A stretch of 37,181 nt of DNA from an uncultured beta proteobacterium. Lineage in GTDB: Bacteria > Pseudomonadota > Gammaproteobacteria > Burkholderiales > Burkholderiaceae_C. Positions 15,962 through 23,989 of the stretch are shown one piece after another. Each line of letters starts with the position of its first letter. Within the stretch, counting starts at the first letter, position 1. The DNA lies in NCBI GenBank assembly GCA_903876045.1, contig CAIQYP010000549.1:1-37181 (forward strand), read 5' to 3'. Under the pieces are notes generated by a model that was not told the origin of the DNA, made no database searches, and saw nothing but the letters and a program-made list of their open reading frames with translations. A program made the position numbers and the translations under genes.

Positions 15962-16473
15962 ACCACGCCGCCATATTTCACCGCCACCAGAATGTCTTTG
16001 GCGCGCTGGGCGCCATACGAGGTCTTGGTGGCTTCGAGCGGGCTTTCGCCATCCAGCATCGGGTGCGGCCGACGTAGCCAGTTGGCGGCGTCGACTTCGG
16101 ACTCAAAGGTGTCGCTGGCCATCTCGTCAAGCTCCAACAGCCGCAACACGCCTTCGGCAGAGTGCATGGGCAGCAACTGGTCTTTGGCAGCGCGGCGGTT
16201 GACGGTGGTGCGGTCCAGGTCAAGATAGTCCACCACCTGGCCTTTGCCCACGCCCAGGTAATTGCTCAGCGGGCCGATGGCTTTTGTCGAGATGCCGTTC
16301 TTGACAATGCGGTAGGCGCTGCTGCTGTTCAGGCCCAGCAACTTACCGTGCGCGACCACGCGTGCGTGGCTGGTCGCAACTTTGGGCGCCTCCACGATGT
16401 AGTTCCAAACCTGTTCACGGGCTTCGGCCCGGGTGGCCAGCGGGGAGAGTGTTTGAGGTGCATCGATCATCAT
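15958..16473 (-). CDS. Xre/MbcA/ParS-type antitoxin (DUF2384) of the RES toxin
   Basis: This antitoxin is expected to bind and inhibit the downstream RES toxin and to repress its own promoter. The N-terminal half holds a helix-turn-helix-like region (about 35-95: LLGLNSSSAYRIVKNGISTKAIGPLSNYLG). The C-terminal half is the MbcA/ParS domain with WLRRPHPMLDGESPLEATKT and GAQRAKDILVAVKYGGVV, the part that plugs the toxin. At 171 residues it is somewhat long for the family. The first two codons are both ATG and sit inside the left arm of a perfect 22-bp inverted repeat. I see no Shine-Dalgarno sequence. Confidence 0.88.
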   Translation of the reverse strand: MMIDAPQTLSPLATRAEAREQVWNYIVEAPKVATSHARVVAHGKLLGLNSSSAYRIVKNGISTKAIGPLSNYLGVGKGQVVDYLDLDRTTVNRRAAKDQLLPMHSAEGVLRLLELDEMASDTFESEVDAANWLRRPHPMLDGESPLEATKTSYGAQRAKDILVAVKYGGVV

Positions 16474-16519
16474 GTTGCAATTGAATCACGTTATTGCTTC
16501 AATTGCAACATGATGATCG
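16464..16519. promoter_or_regulatory. Perfect 22-bp inverted repeat at the antitoxin start, likely operator
   Basis: The arms at 16464-16485 and 16498-16519 are exact reverse complements separated by 12 bp. The left arm begins CGATCATCATGTTG and the right arm ends CAACATGATGATCG. The antitoxin's tandem ATG codons lie in the left arm, and the mirror copy places ATGATGATC on the plus strand. The repeat ends 16 bp short of the MATE stop codon. Xre antitoxins autoregulate through inverted repeats at their promoter, so an operator is the simplest reading. The RNA could also fold into a hairpin sequestering the start. Confidence 0.75.
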
Positions 16520-16535
16520 CCGTCGCTATAGCCGC

Positions 16536-17939
16536 TCAGTCTTTTAGATCGGTCACACCCAATTGCCGCGTCAAGCGCAGCGATGCCAGCATGGCCAGCG
16601 TGCCGAATATCACCAGCCCTGCGCCTTGCCCGGCCATTACCTGCACCGGTCCGTAGTGGGCTCCCCACCAGGCAAAGGGAATCGTGCCCAGCGTGGCACG
16701 GGCCCAGTTAAAGCCGGTGGACCACAGCGGGCGGCCCAGGTTGTTGAAGGCCGCATTGGCCACGAACAAGGCACCAGCAAAAAAGAAGCTGGCACAGACC
16801 CAAGTGCAGAAGGCATGCACCATCTCCGCTGCCATGCCTTCCAGCGAAAACGCCTGAATGAGCAACCCCTGCAGCAGGGCCAGCAGCAGCCAGGCCGCAC
16901 CCACGGCGAGCAACATGAACAAAAGACTGGCGCGCATGGTCTCGCGCACCCGGTCAAACTGCTTGGCCCCCAGGTTTTGCGAAAGGATGGGGCCCACCGC
17001 ACCGCTGAGCGAATAGATCAGGCCAAAGGCGACTGGCGTAACCCGATCAATCGTGGCCTGTCCGGCCACGGCCGAGGCGCCAAACTGCGCCACGCTGTGC
17101 GTCACAAAAGCCGCGCCCACCGGCGTGGCCAGATTGGTCAACACGGCGGGTCCGGCAATCGCTGCCAGCGCACGCGCGTCGTCCGCAAAACGCGTCTTGT
17201 TCAGGCGCCCCAACAGATGGTGCACACGCCAGACGCCGTTCATTCCCAGCACCACCATCATGGTGCGCGAGATCACCGAGACGATGGCCGCGCCATCCAG
17301 CCCCAAGCCAAAGACAAAGATAAAAAGCGGGTCCAGACAAGCGGTAATGGCTGCTGCACCCAGTGTCACGGTCATGGAGCGACGCGCATCACCGACCGAG
17401 CGCAGCAGAGCAGAACTTGCCATGCCCAGGCCCAGCAGTGGCAGCGCGGGCATGGTGAAGGTGAGGTAGCGCTGAGCCAGACGCGCCACCTCGTCTTTTG
17501 CGCCCAAGGCGACGAGTAGCGGGTGCAAAAACAGCACCGTCACCACGCCAAGCACTGCGGTGATCGCCACCATGATCAGCAGGCTGTGCGTTGCCATGCG
17601 CCGTGCATCCGGTAATTGGTTGGCGCCGATCAGGCGCGCCACGCAGGCGGTGGTGCCAATCATCATGCCGATGCAAATAGAGGTGTGGAAAAAGGCCACC
17701 ACCCCGGCAAAACCTACTGCCGCAGCAATTTCTCTTTCACCCAGGCGCGAGATGTAAAACAGATTGATCAGGTCCACCGCAAACACTGCCACCAGGCCGA
17801 TGGCGCCGGTGCCTGCCATGACCAATACGTGGCGCATCAGAGAGCCGGTCAGGAAGCGCGCCGTGGCTGCGCCAACTATCTTGGTCTTGGCAGTGGGCGC
17901 CGTTTGGGCACCGTTTTGGGAGGTTCGGGGTGTGGACAT
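16536..17939 (-). CDS. MATE family efflux transporter
   Basis: This is an inner-membrane Na+ or H+ antiporter exporting drugs or metabolites. The 467-residue protein has about twelve membrane segments arranged as two similar halves. Family-typical stretches are AVDLINLFYISRLGEREIAAAVGFAG in the first helices, IGTTACVARLIGANQLPDARRMA between helices 2 and 3, LPLLGLGMASSALLRSVGDARRSM, and AVGPILSQNLGAKQFDRVRE in the second half, with FFAGALFVANAAFNNLGRPLWSTGFN near the end. A 25-residue hydrophilic N-terminus precedes helix 1. It is the last gene of the minus-strand amino-acid run; 87 bp separate it from the racemase gene upstream. Substrate unknown. Confidence 0.9.
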   Translation of the reverse strand: MSTPRTSQNGAQTAPTAKTKIVGAATARFLTGSLMRHVLVMAGTGAIGLVAVFAVDLINLFYISRLGEREIAAAVGFAGVVAFFHTSICIGMMIGTTACVARLIGANQLPDARRMATHSLLIMVAITAVLGVVTVLFLHPLLVALGAKDEVARLAQRYLTFTMPALPLLGLGMASSALLRSVGDARRSMTVTLGAAAITACLDPLFIFVFGLGLDGAAIVSVISRTMMVVLGMNGVWRVHHLLGRLNKTRFADDARALAAIAGPAVLTNLATPVGAAFVTHSVAQFGASAVAGQATIDRVTPVAFGLIYSLSGAVGPILSQNLGAKQFDRVRETMRASLLFMLLAVGAAWLLLALLQGLLIQAFSLEGMAAEMVHAFCTWVCASFFFAGALFVANAAFNNLGRPLWSTGFNWARATLGTIPFAWWGAHYGPVQVMAGQGAGLVIFGTLAMLASLRLTRQLGVTDLKD

Positions 17940-18026
17940 CAGGGCGCGAGTGTGTCACGGATTGAAGCGTCGCGGCCTGCGGGGTCTTTCAGTCCAGAGG
18001 CTCCACGCGCAGTGTCGTGTTGCCTG

Positions 18027-18716
18027 TCAAGTCAGTGCGTATTCAGCCGCTGCGTTTGCATGCAGCGCGGTGGTGTCAAACAGCGGCACCGTGGCATCCT
18101 CAGCACCGACCAATAGCGTGATTTCGGTGCAGCCCAAAATAATGGCTTGTGCGCCTTGATCGACCAACTTGGCCATGATGCGGCGGTAATGCTGGCGAGA
18201 ACTCTCGACGATCTGCCCAAGACACAGTTCATCAAAAATGATGCGGTGCACGGTGTCGCGGTCTTCCTGGTCCGGCAGCAAAACTTGCAGGCCTTGCTGC
18301 CGGAGCCGGTCAATGTAGAAGGCTTGTTCCATCGTGAAGCGCGTACCCAGCAGGCCGATGCGGGTGAGTCCAGACTGTTGAATCGCCTGCCCTGTTGGGT
18401 CAGCAATGTGCAGCAGCGGGATGTGCACCGCTGCCTCAATGGCGGGTGCCACGATGTGCATGGTGTTGGTACACAGCAGCAAGAAGTCGGCACCAGCGGC
18501 TTCCAGGCTGCGCGCTGCGTCGGCCAAAATTTCACCCGCTGCAGCCCAGTCGCCCGCGCGCTGCAAGACCTCTATTTCATGGAAGTCCACGCTCAGCAGC
18601 ACCAGCTTGGCCGAGTGCAAACCGCCCAACCTCTGCTGCACCGCCAGGTTGATCTGGCGGTAATACAGCGCGGTGGACTCCCAACTCATGCCACCGATCA
18701 GGCCAATGGTTTTCAT
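18027..18716 (-). CDS. Aspartate/glutamate racemase family protein
   Basis: This family comprises PLP-independent racemases interconverting L- and D-amino acids using two cysteines as acid-base pair. The start MKTIGLIGGMSWEST is characteristic. The two catalytic cysteines are visible in LCTNTMH (C82) and ILGCTEI (C196). The 229-residue length is typical of the broad-specificity YgeA/RacX-like group. Its ATG overlaps the stop of the DUF3291 gene by 4 nt, so the two are coupled. The neighbouring Ser/Thr dehydratase and aminotransferase suggest a role in amino-acid conversion. Specificity cannot be read from sequence. Confidence 0.9.
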   Translation of the reverse strand: MKTIGLIGGMSWESTALYYRQINLAVQQRLGGLHSAKLVLLSVDFHEIEVLQRAGDWAAAGEILADAARSLEAAGADFLLLCTNTMHIVAPAIEAAVHIPLLHIADPTGQAIQQSGLTRIGLLGTRFTMEQAFYIDRLRQQGLQVLLPDQEDRDTVHRIIFDELCLGQIVESSRQHYRRIMAKLVDQGAQAIILGCTEITLLVGAEDATVPLFDTTALHANAAAEYALT

Positions 18717-19159
18717 GCTGGTTGTGCAAAAGGTTGCTTGAAACTAAAGGCCTTGTCGGATGGCCCCATGGCACGCAGGGTTTGCAGGCGCTGCATGGCC
18801 TCGTATTCATGTGGGCGATGCCCTTGTGGCACCCACCACAGCACGTGGTAGGCCTCGGACATGCGTTCAAACCATTCCTTACGTCGTTTCATGATCTCCA
18901 CATGCATGGATTTATAGACGTAGTCGCTCAGGGCTTGCACGTCGCTCCACACCGACATGTTGACCAGCGTGTTCGGGCCGAAGGGTCGGATGGAGGTGGC
19001 ATTGTCGCCCTCACCTGTCAGTCGCCAGATAAATCCGGGTGCGGCTTCGGCCAGGGCATTAATGCGGTCCAGGTTGGCAACGAAGTCTGCCATTTCAGGC
19101 GCATCCAAGGGGGTTTTCATTTGCGCGATATTGAGTTGCGCGAGTTCATAGCCAGCCAT
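18713..19159 (-). CDS. DUF3291 domain protein (dimeric alpha/beta barrel)
   Basis: The protein has 148 residues and matches the DUF3291 pattern: YELAQLNIAQMKTPLDAPEM at the start, FVANLDRINALAEAAPGFIWRL, SVWSDVQALSDYVYKSMH and YHVLWWVPQGHRPHEYEAM. DUF3291 belongs to the dimeric alpha/beta-barrel group related to small monooxygenases. No catalytic residue is established. It overlaps the racemase gene by 4 nt and lies 39 bp downstream of the dehydratase gene, so it is probably in the same transcript. A second alpha/beta-barrel protein is encoded at 23.7 kb in the same gene run. Confidence 0.82.
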   Translation of the reverse strand: MAGYELAQLNIAQMKTPLDAPEMADFVANLDRINALAEAAPGFIWRLTGEGDNATSIRPFGPNTLVNMSVWSDVQALSDYVYKSMHVEIMKRRKEWFERMSEAYHVLWWVPQGHRPHEYEAMQRLQTLRAMGPSDKAFSFKQPFAQPA

Positions 19160-19198
19160 GGGGTATCTCCTATCGTTCTATTTTTTGGTTGTTCTTGT

Positions 19199-20119
19199 TC
19201 AGACGAATTGCGCCGTCCAGCGGTGCAGATTGTCGGCGCTGGCAGTGGCTCCACCGCAGACAATTATCAGTACTTTTTTGAATGCTGCAAGAGCCTCCGG
19301 CATGTCATAGGCCACAGCCAGCGCGGCGCCACAGGCCGGCTCCACCAGCAGACGATGGTCGTCCAGAAAACGGGTGCAGGCCGCCACGGCTTGCTCGTCG
19401 GACACCAGCAGGCTGTGCACCTTGCCACGCTGGCTGAGTTCAAATGCGCGGGCACAAACCTGGCGTGCTCCAAGCGAAGTGGCAATGCTGGTCACTGCTT
19501 CCAGAGCAGTCGGTTGGCCCGCTTGCATGGCCGCGTGCAGTGAGGCCGCACCATGGGTTTCCACCGCCAGCACCGGCACATCGCCCCAGCCATTGCGAGC
19601 CAGGCCTTCCATTACACCGGCCAGCAGTCCACCTCCACCCACCGACAGCAGGACCGCATCCGGCTTGTTGCCGGTAGCGGCCACCTCGTCGATCATGGTT
19701 GCGTGACCACTCCACAGCAGCGGGTTGTCAAACGGGTGCAAGAAGGCATCGCTGACTTGCAACATGGATTGCGCCAATGCATTGGCCTCCTGCCAGCTGG
19801 CGCCGTGCACGATGACTTCCGCGCCTTCCCGACTTAAAAGCTGTTTGGCGCGTTCGGAGGTGGTTTCAGGCACCACCACCGTCACGGGTATTGACAGGTG
19901 TCGTCCGGCATAGGCGACCGCCAGACCGGCATTGCCGCCGCTGGACGATACAAAGCGCTTGGCGCCCTGGCGCGCATAGTGCTCGCAGGCCGCGCCGATG
20001 CCGCGAATCTTGAACGAGCCCGGCGGCTGCAGCGCTTCAAGTTTGAGCCAGATTGAGCACCCGGCTGCGCGCGATAGCGCAGCGGATTCAATCAATGGGG
20101 TGTGGATGTGCAAGGGCAT
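19199..20119 (-). CDS. PLP-dependent L-serine/L-threonine dehydratase-like enzyme
   Basis: This is a fold-type II PLP enzyme expected to deaminate L-serine or L-threonine to the 2-oxo acid and ammonia. The Schiff-base lysine is K37 in QPPGSFKIRG, the substrate loop is SSSGGNAG (about 58-64), and the phosphate-binding tetraglycine is SVGGGGLLAG (about 161-164). At 306 residues with no ACT domain it resembles the short, eukaryotic-type serine dehydratases rather than IlvA. The RhuM-family gene ends 8 bp before its start. The DUF3291 and racemase genes follow on the same strand. Related PLP racemases share this fold, so D-serine dehydratase or racemase activity is possible. Confidence 0.87.
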   Translation of the reverse strand: MPLHIHTPLIESAALSRAAGCSIWLKLEALQPPGSFKIRGIGAACEHYARQGAKRFVSSSGGNAGLAVAYAGRHLSIPVTVVVPETTSERAKQLLSREGAEVIVHGASWQEANALAQSMLQVSDAFLHPFDNPLLWSGHATMIDEVAATGNKPDAVLLSVGGGGLLAGVMEGLARNGWGDVPVLAVETHGAASLHAAMQAGQPTALEAVTSIATSLGARQVCARAFELSQRGKVHSLLVSDEQAVAACTRFLDDHRLLVEPACGAALAVAYDMPEALAAFKKVLIIVCGGATASADNLHRWTAQFV

Positions 20120-20127
20120 TTTGCGTT

Positions 20128-21177
20128 TCAGACGTCTGGTTTGTGCTCGAGATCTATCTGTTTTAGAGCTCTGTCAAAATCGCTCTCAAACAAGCGATCC
20201 TGTTCTATGCGGTATTTTTCGAATTCGCTTTCGGCAAATGCCTTGGCGATTTCCGCCGTAACCTTTCCAGCGTCTTGCAAAACCTCTCTCTCAGTCGCTT
20301 CAATGAACCGGCTAAGGCGAGTTTCCCAATCCTGCATCGTCAAAGGAATTTGCCGCAGGGCCATGTCTTCCGCTACGTCCAGATAAGCCGAGACCAAGCG
20401 CTGTAATTGCGCCATTTCGCTTTCGGTCAGATAGTTTTTGGCGACGGTCACATCGAATTTTTGAATCTTCCCTTCTGGCGCATCCTTCCATGAGGTCAGG
20501 CCCATCTTGCCCTTCGTGGCGTCGGCACGGCGGTAGATGATTTCTGCAGCAGTCTGACCGTGAATAGCCCAATGCAATTTATTTTGTACGGTGGCGAAAA
20601 AGCGTTTGGTGGCCTGCGCCGTTACGTCGTAGTCCATCGAAGTGGCGTAGATGTCGGTGATCTTCTGGTAGAACTTGCGCTCCGAGAGGCGGATCTCGCG
20701 AATGCGCTGCAATTGCTCTTCAAAATATTGGTCATTGAGTATGGAGCCACCGCTTTTCAGGCGCTGGTCATCCATCGTGTAACCCTTGATGGTGAACTCT
20801 TCGATGATGGTGGTTGCCCACTTGCGGAACTGCACCGCGCGTTCGGAATTGACCTTGTAGCCAACGGCAATGGTTGCTGCGAGCTTGTAGTGCTTGGTGT
20901 CGTAGCTTTTGCCATCTGCCGCAGTTATTCGAAAATTTCGAATAACTGAACCTTCTTCCAGCTCACTGTCGGCGAACACTTTCTTCAAGTGGTAATTGAT
21001 GGTGTGGGTTTCTACCTCATAGAGCAGCCCCATCATCTTCTGGGTGAGCCAGACGTTTTCATCCGCGTAGATCGCTTCCACGCCGCCGTGGCCGCTTGCC
21101 GCGATAAATGTCAGATATTCCGCTGCAGAAGAGCGGATAGAGGATGCCTTCTCTGGTGGTGCATTTTTAGTGTTCAT
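20128..21177 (-). CDS. RhuM family protein with Bro-N-like N-terminus
   Basis: This is a 349-residue protein of the RhuM family, named for a gene on a Salmonella pathogenicity island; the biochemical role is not established. Residues about 35-130 (VWLTQKMMGLLYEVETHTI, HLKKVFADSEL, YKLAATIAVGYKVNSERAVQFRKWA) look like the Bro-N/KilA-N type DNA-binding module common in phage and mobile elements. The C-terminal half is charged and helical. The codon and base composition are visibly poorer in GC than the flanking genes. It separates the PhzF gene from the dehydratase gene, with only 8 bp to the latter, and looks like an insertion into an existing cluster. Homologues are often found near restriction or toxin genes. 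Confidence 0.85.
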   Translation of the reverse strand: MNTKNAPPEKASSIRSSAAEYLTFIAASGHGGVEAIYADENVWLTQKMMGLLYEVETHTINYHLKKVFADSELEEGSVIRNFRITAADGKSYDTKHYKLAATIAVGYKVNSERAVQFRKWATTIIEEFTIKGYTMDDQRLKSGGSILNDQYFEEQLQRIREIRLSERKFYQKITDIYATSMDYDVTAQATKRFFATVQNKLHWAIHGQTAAEIIYRRADATKGKMGLTSWKDAPEGKIQKFDVTVAKNYLTESEMAQLQRLVSAYLDVAEDMALRQIPLTMQDWETRLSRFIEATEREVLQDAGKVTAEIAKAFAESEFEKYRIEQDRLFESDFDRALKQIDLEHKPDV

Positions 21178-21235
21178 GACAGGATACTTTCAGGAAAATC
21201 AGGTGGCAATGCTGGGCCAGTGCGTACGACGGAGT

Positions 21236-22255
21236 TTAGAGTCGTATTTGGCCATCCACACAGGTAACCGAATCGCCGCCCACCCAGACCTGGCCGCTGG
21301 TGTCCTGCTCGATATAAACACGGCCTTCGCGCCCGATGCAGGTGCCTTGGGCGGCGACATAGGAGCGCGGTGCATGGCCGTCGGCAATCAGCCACTGGGC
21401 CAAACTGGCGTTGAAGCTGCCGGTGATCGGGTCTTCGGCCACCACCAAATCACTGACAAACATGCGCACTTCGACGCTCGGTTCCTCTTCGTCGGCAAGC
21501 GCTTGGGAGCTTGTATCTGCACTTGCGCCTGAGGCTGATGCGGCAGCTAGGGTCGATGTGGAAGACTGGCCGCCGAAGGCGCGCGCCTCGCGGTTGGAGC
21601 GCAGGATCAAACCGCTGGCAGGCGCAGCAGGCTCCACCGCCGCCACGCCCACTCCGCTGCAACCACCACGCGCTAACACGGCTTTCATCGCAGCAAAGTC
21701 GGGCGTCAGTTCGAGCGCGGTTTGTGCGCTATCCAGTAGCAGGCCAAAGTACCTGGGCCCATTTACCAGATGCTGGCTGGCCACGACTTGTCCGGCCCGC
21801 AAACCGAGGGCGGACAAAAGCGCAGGCAGCAGGTCGCTTGCAATAACGCTACGTTGCAACGTCGGCGCTGCAAACGCCAGACGTGTGCCTTGGCGTTGAA
21901 TCTGTACCAGCCCCACCTTGCATTGCTGCACGATGCGCGCGGGGTTCTTTGGCACGCCGCCGTGCTCCAGCCAGGCGTGGCAACTGCCTAAAGTGGGGTG
22001 CCCTGCAAACGGCATTTCATAGGCGGTGGTAAAGATGCGCACCTGGTAGTCCGCACCGGCTGCCGCCGCCTCGGGTGTGGGTGGCAGGATGAAGGTGGTT
22101 TCTGCCAGGTTGGTCCACATAGCAAAGCGCTGCATTTGCGCATCGCTCAAGCCGGTGCCATCCAGCACCACGGCAAGCGCATTGCCAAAGTACGGCTTGT
22201 CGGTGAAGACGTCGACCTGCTTGAAAGGGCGATTGACCGGATTCTGTAGGGGCAT
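21236..22255 (-). CDS. PhzF family isomerase/epimerase
   Basis: PhzF-fold enzymes catalyse isomerisation of small metabolites; the namesake acts in phenazine synthesis, which is not indicated here. The conserved features are FKQVDVFTDKPYFGNALAVV at the N-terminus, the catalytic Glu in NLAETTF (E52), YEMPFAGHPTLGS, and TGSFNASLAQWL with the GREGRVYIEQ segment near the end. The protein has 339 residues, longer than the usual 260-300. The extra length includes an Ala/Ser-rich low-complexity insert around residues 225-255. It lies between the aminotransferase and RhuM genes, on the same strand as both. Substrate unknown. Confidence 0.9.
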   Translation of the reverse strand: MPLQNPVNRPFKQVDVFTDKPYFGNALAVVLDGTGLSDAQMQRFAMWTNLAETTFILPPTPEAAAAGADYQVRIFTTAYEMPFAGHPTLGSCHAWLEHGGVPKNPARIVQQCKVGLVQIQRQGTRLAFAAPTLQRSVIASDLLPALLSALGLRAGQVVASQHLVNGPRYFGLLLDSAQTALELTPDFAAMKAVLARGGCSGVGVAAVEPAAPASGLILRSNREARAFGGQSSTSTLAAASASGASADTSSQALADEEEPSVEVRMFVSDLVVAEDPITGSFNASLAQWLIADGHAPRSYVAAQGTCIGREGRVYIEQDTSGQVWVGGDSVTCVDGQIRL

Positions 22256-22389
22256 GGCTAATACCTTTGGTTGTGAGCTGCAATGAGCGCGCCTGAACCT
22301 GCAAGCCGAAAGTGCCGGTGCGGAGAGGCGAACTCATCCTTGTCCATGGGCTGGGCAGCTGCTGTTTTGCAGTGCCAGCCGTTGTGGGC

Positions 22390-23619
22390 CTAGCGCGCCT
22401 GCTGTTCCTTAATGGCCGCTGCCAGCGCCGCCACACCACGGTGGATTTCTTCCACGCTGGGCGTCACAAACGACAGGCGCATGCTGCGCGCATCCGGCTC
22501 ACTGGCGTAAAACGGCGCGCCGGGCACAAAGGCCACTCCCTTGTCGACTGCGTGCGGCAGCAGGTCCACCGCGTTCATGCCCACCGGCAGACGGGCCCAC
22601 AAGAACATGCCGCCTGCGGGTGTGTTCCAAGTCAACGATTGCTCAGGGTGCGTGGCCGCGTCGGGGAAGTGCTGTGCCAAGGCCTGCAGCATGGCGTCGC
22701 GCTGGCTCTTGTACAGCGCGCGGATGGTGGGCACATGGCGCGCCAGAAAGCCGTCTTGCGACACCTCGTAAATCAGGCGCTGGTTAAATCCCGGGCTGTG
22801 CAGATCGGCGGCTTGCTTGGCCTGCAGCAGCTTGGGGTAAACCGCCGATGGCGCCACGATAAAGCCCATGCGCAGGCCCGGTGCCAGCACCTTGGAAAAC
22901 GAGCCCAGGTAGATGCCGCCATCCGGGTTGCGCGCGGTTAGCGAGGGCGGCGGTGGCGTGTCAAACCACAGGTCGCCGTAGGGGTTGTCTTCCATCAGCG
23001 GCAGGCCCAGTTCGGCAGCGGTATTGCTCAAGGCCGTGCGACCGGCTTCGCTCATGGTGCGGCCGGTGGGGTTCTGGAAATTGGGCAGCACGTACAGAAA
23101 ACGCGCGTCATGGCCCTGGGCCTTGGCACGCAAGTCGTCCACGTCAATGCCTTCGTCGTGGCTGGCCACGCTCACTACTTCGGGCTCCATCGGCACAAAG
23201 GCCATCACCGCACCCAGATAGGTGGGCGACTCCACGAGCGCGCGGCTGCCCTTGTCCAGCAGCACCTTGGCCACCAGGTCCAGGCCTTGTTGCGAGCCGG
23301 TGGTGATCAGCACGCTGCCGGGGTTCACGTCCCAGTGCTGGCCCTGCGCTTTGGCCTGGTCGCTCAGCATGGCGGCGACCATTTCACGCAGCGGTGCATA
23401 ACCTTCGCTGGCGGCGTATTGCAGCGCACCGGCCGGGTCATCGCGCAGCACCTTGGCGCAGGCGGCTTCAAATTCCGCCACCGGGAAAGTTTTGCTGGAG
23501 GGCAGGCCACCGGCAAAGCTGATGATGCCGGGGCGTTCGGTGACCTTGAGGATCTCGCGGATCACGGAAGGGTTCATCTTGGCGGCGCGCTCGGCCAGGG
23601 TCCAGTGGGGTGTGCTCAT
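22390..23619 (-). CDS. PLP-dependent aminotransferase (class I/II, 2-aminoadipate type)
   Basis: This is a fold-type I aminotransferase of the LysN/MocR-catalytic-domain group, which acts on 2-aminoadipate, branched or aromatic amino acids. The 409-residue protein begins RAAKMNPSVIREILKVTERP and has ISFAGGLPSSKTFP, LITTGSQQGLDL, YVLPNFQNPTGRTMS, and the PLP lysine K243 in LGSFSKVLAPGLRMG. The C-terminus keeps MRLSFV with the carboxylate-binding Arg. It has no helix-turn-helix domain, unlike the MocR protein at 25.7 kb, whose catalytic domain it resembles. The ABM-type gene ends 30 bp before its start, so it is probably the fourth gene of the EamA-LysE-ABM unit. Confidence 0.9.
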   Translation of the reverse strand: MSTPHWTLAERAAKMNPSVIREILKVTERPGIISFAGGLPSSKTFPVAEFEAACAKVLRDDPAGALQYAASEGYAPLREMVAAMLSDQAKAQGQHWDVNPGSVLITTGSQQGLDLVAKVLLDKGSRALVESPTYLGAVMAFVPMEPEVVSVASHDEGIDVDDLRAKAQGHDARFLYVLPNFQNPTGRTMSEAGRTALSNTAAELGLPLMEDNPYGDLWFDTPPPPSLTARNPDGGIYLGSFSKVLAPGLRMGFIVAPSAVYPKLLQAKQAADLHSPGFNQRLIYEVSQDGFLARHVPTIRALYKSQRDAMLQALAQHFPDAATHPEQSLTWNTPAGGMFLWARLPVGMNAVDLLPHAVDKGVAFVPGAPFYASEPDARSMRLSFVTPSVEEIHRGVAALAAAIKEQQAR

Positions 23620-23649
23620 GGTTTGCTTCTCAGTTGCTCAGGGGAAATT

Positions 23650-23985
23650 TCAGGAACGGTTGTTGGGTGTGATGTGCTTGAGATTGTCGTCGCCATAAGA
23701 GCGAATCACCTCGGAGATGACGATGTGAAAACCCTTGTACCAACGCTGGTAGTCACGCTTGGCTTCCAGGTGCTGCGGGTTTTGCGAGAAGGTTTTCAGG
23801 GAGTCCAGATCGGCCCAATAGTAGGTGGCATTGAAGCGCTTGCCGTCCTCCGACTGCCACGTTTCGCGGCCCAGAAAGCCGGGGTTACTGGCGGCAGCCG
23901 CTTCGATTTGCGCGTCCAGGGTGTAGAAGCGTTCGTCGTAGGTTCCGGGCTCGAAGATGAAGGCGGCGGAATACATTTTGTTCAT
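23650..23985 (-). CDS. ABM-type small protein (dimeric alpha/beta barrel)
   Basis: This small protein (111 residues) resembles the antibiotic biosynthesis monooxygenase/ferredoxin-like dimeric alpha/beta-barrel group. It has YSAAFIFEPGTYDERFY as the first strand, NPGFLGRETWQSEDGK, and ATYYWADLDSLKTFSQNPQHLEAKR, the usual helix that contains the conserved H in this fold. Many members act on or bind small metabolites without a cofactor. The stop of the LysE gene lies 4 bp before its start, so the two are almost certainly co-transcribed. A nearer ATG (residue 4) could also serve. No substrate can be assigned. Confidence 0.78.
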   Translation of the reverse strand: MNKMYSAAFIFEPGTYDERFYTLDAQIEAAAASNPGFLGRETWQSEDGKRFNATYYWADLDSLKTFSQNPQHLEAKRDYQRWYKGFHIVISEVIRSYGDDNLKHITPNNRS

Positions 23986-23989
23986 GTCC

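Noticed and set aside
22017-22439. Minus-strand open frame overlapping the PhzF start and the gap before it
   Set aside because: Out of frame with PhzF, no domain, no ribosome site; the gap (22256-22389) shows nothing else I can support.
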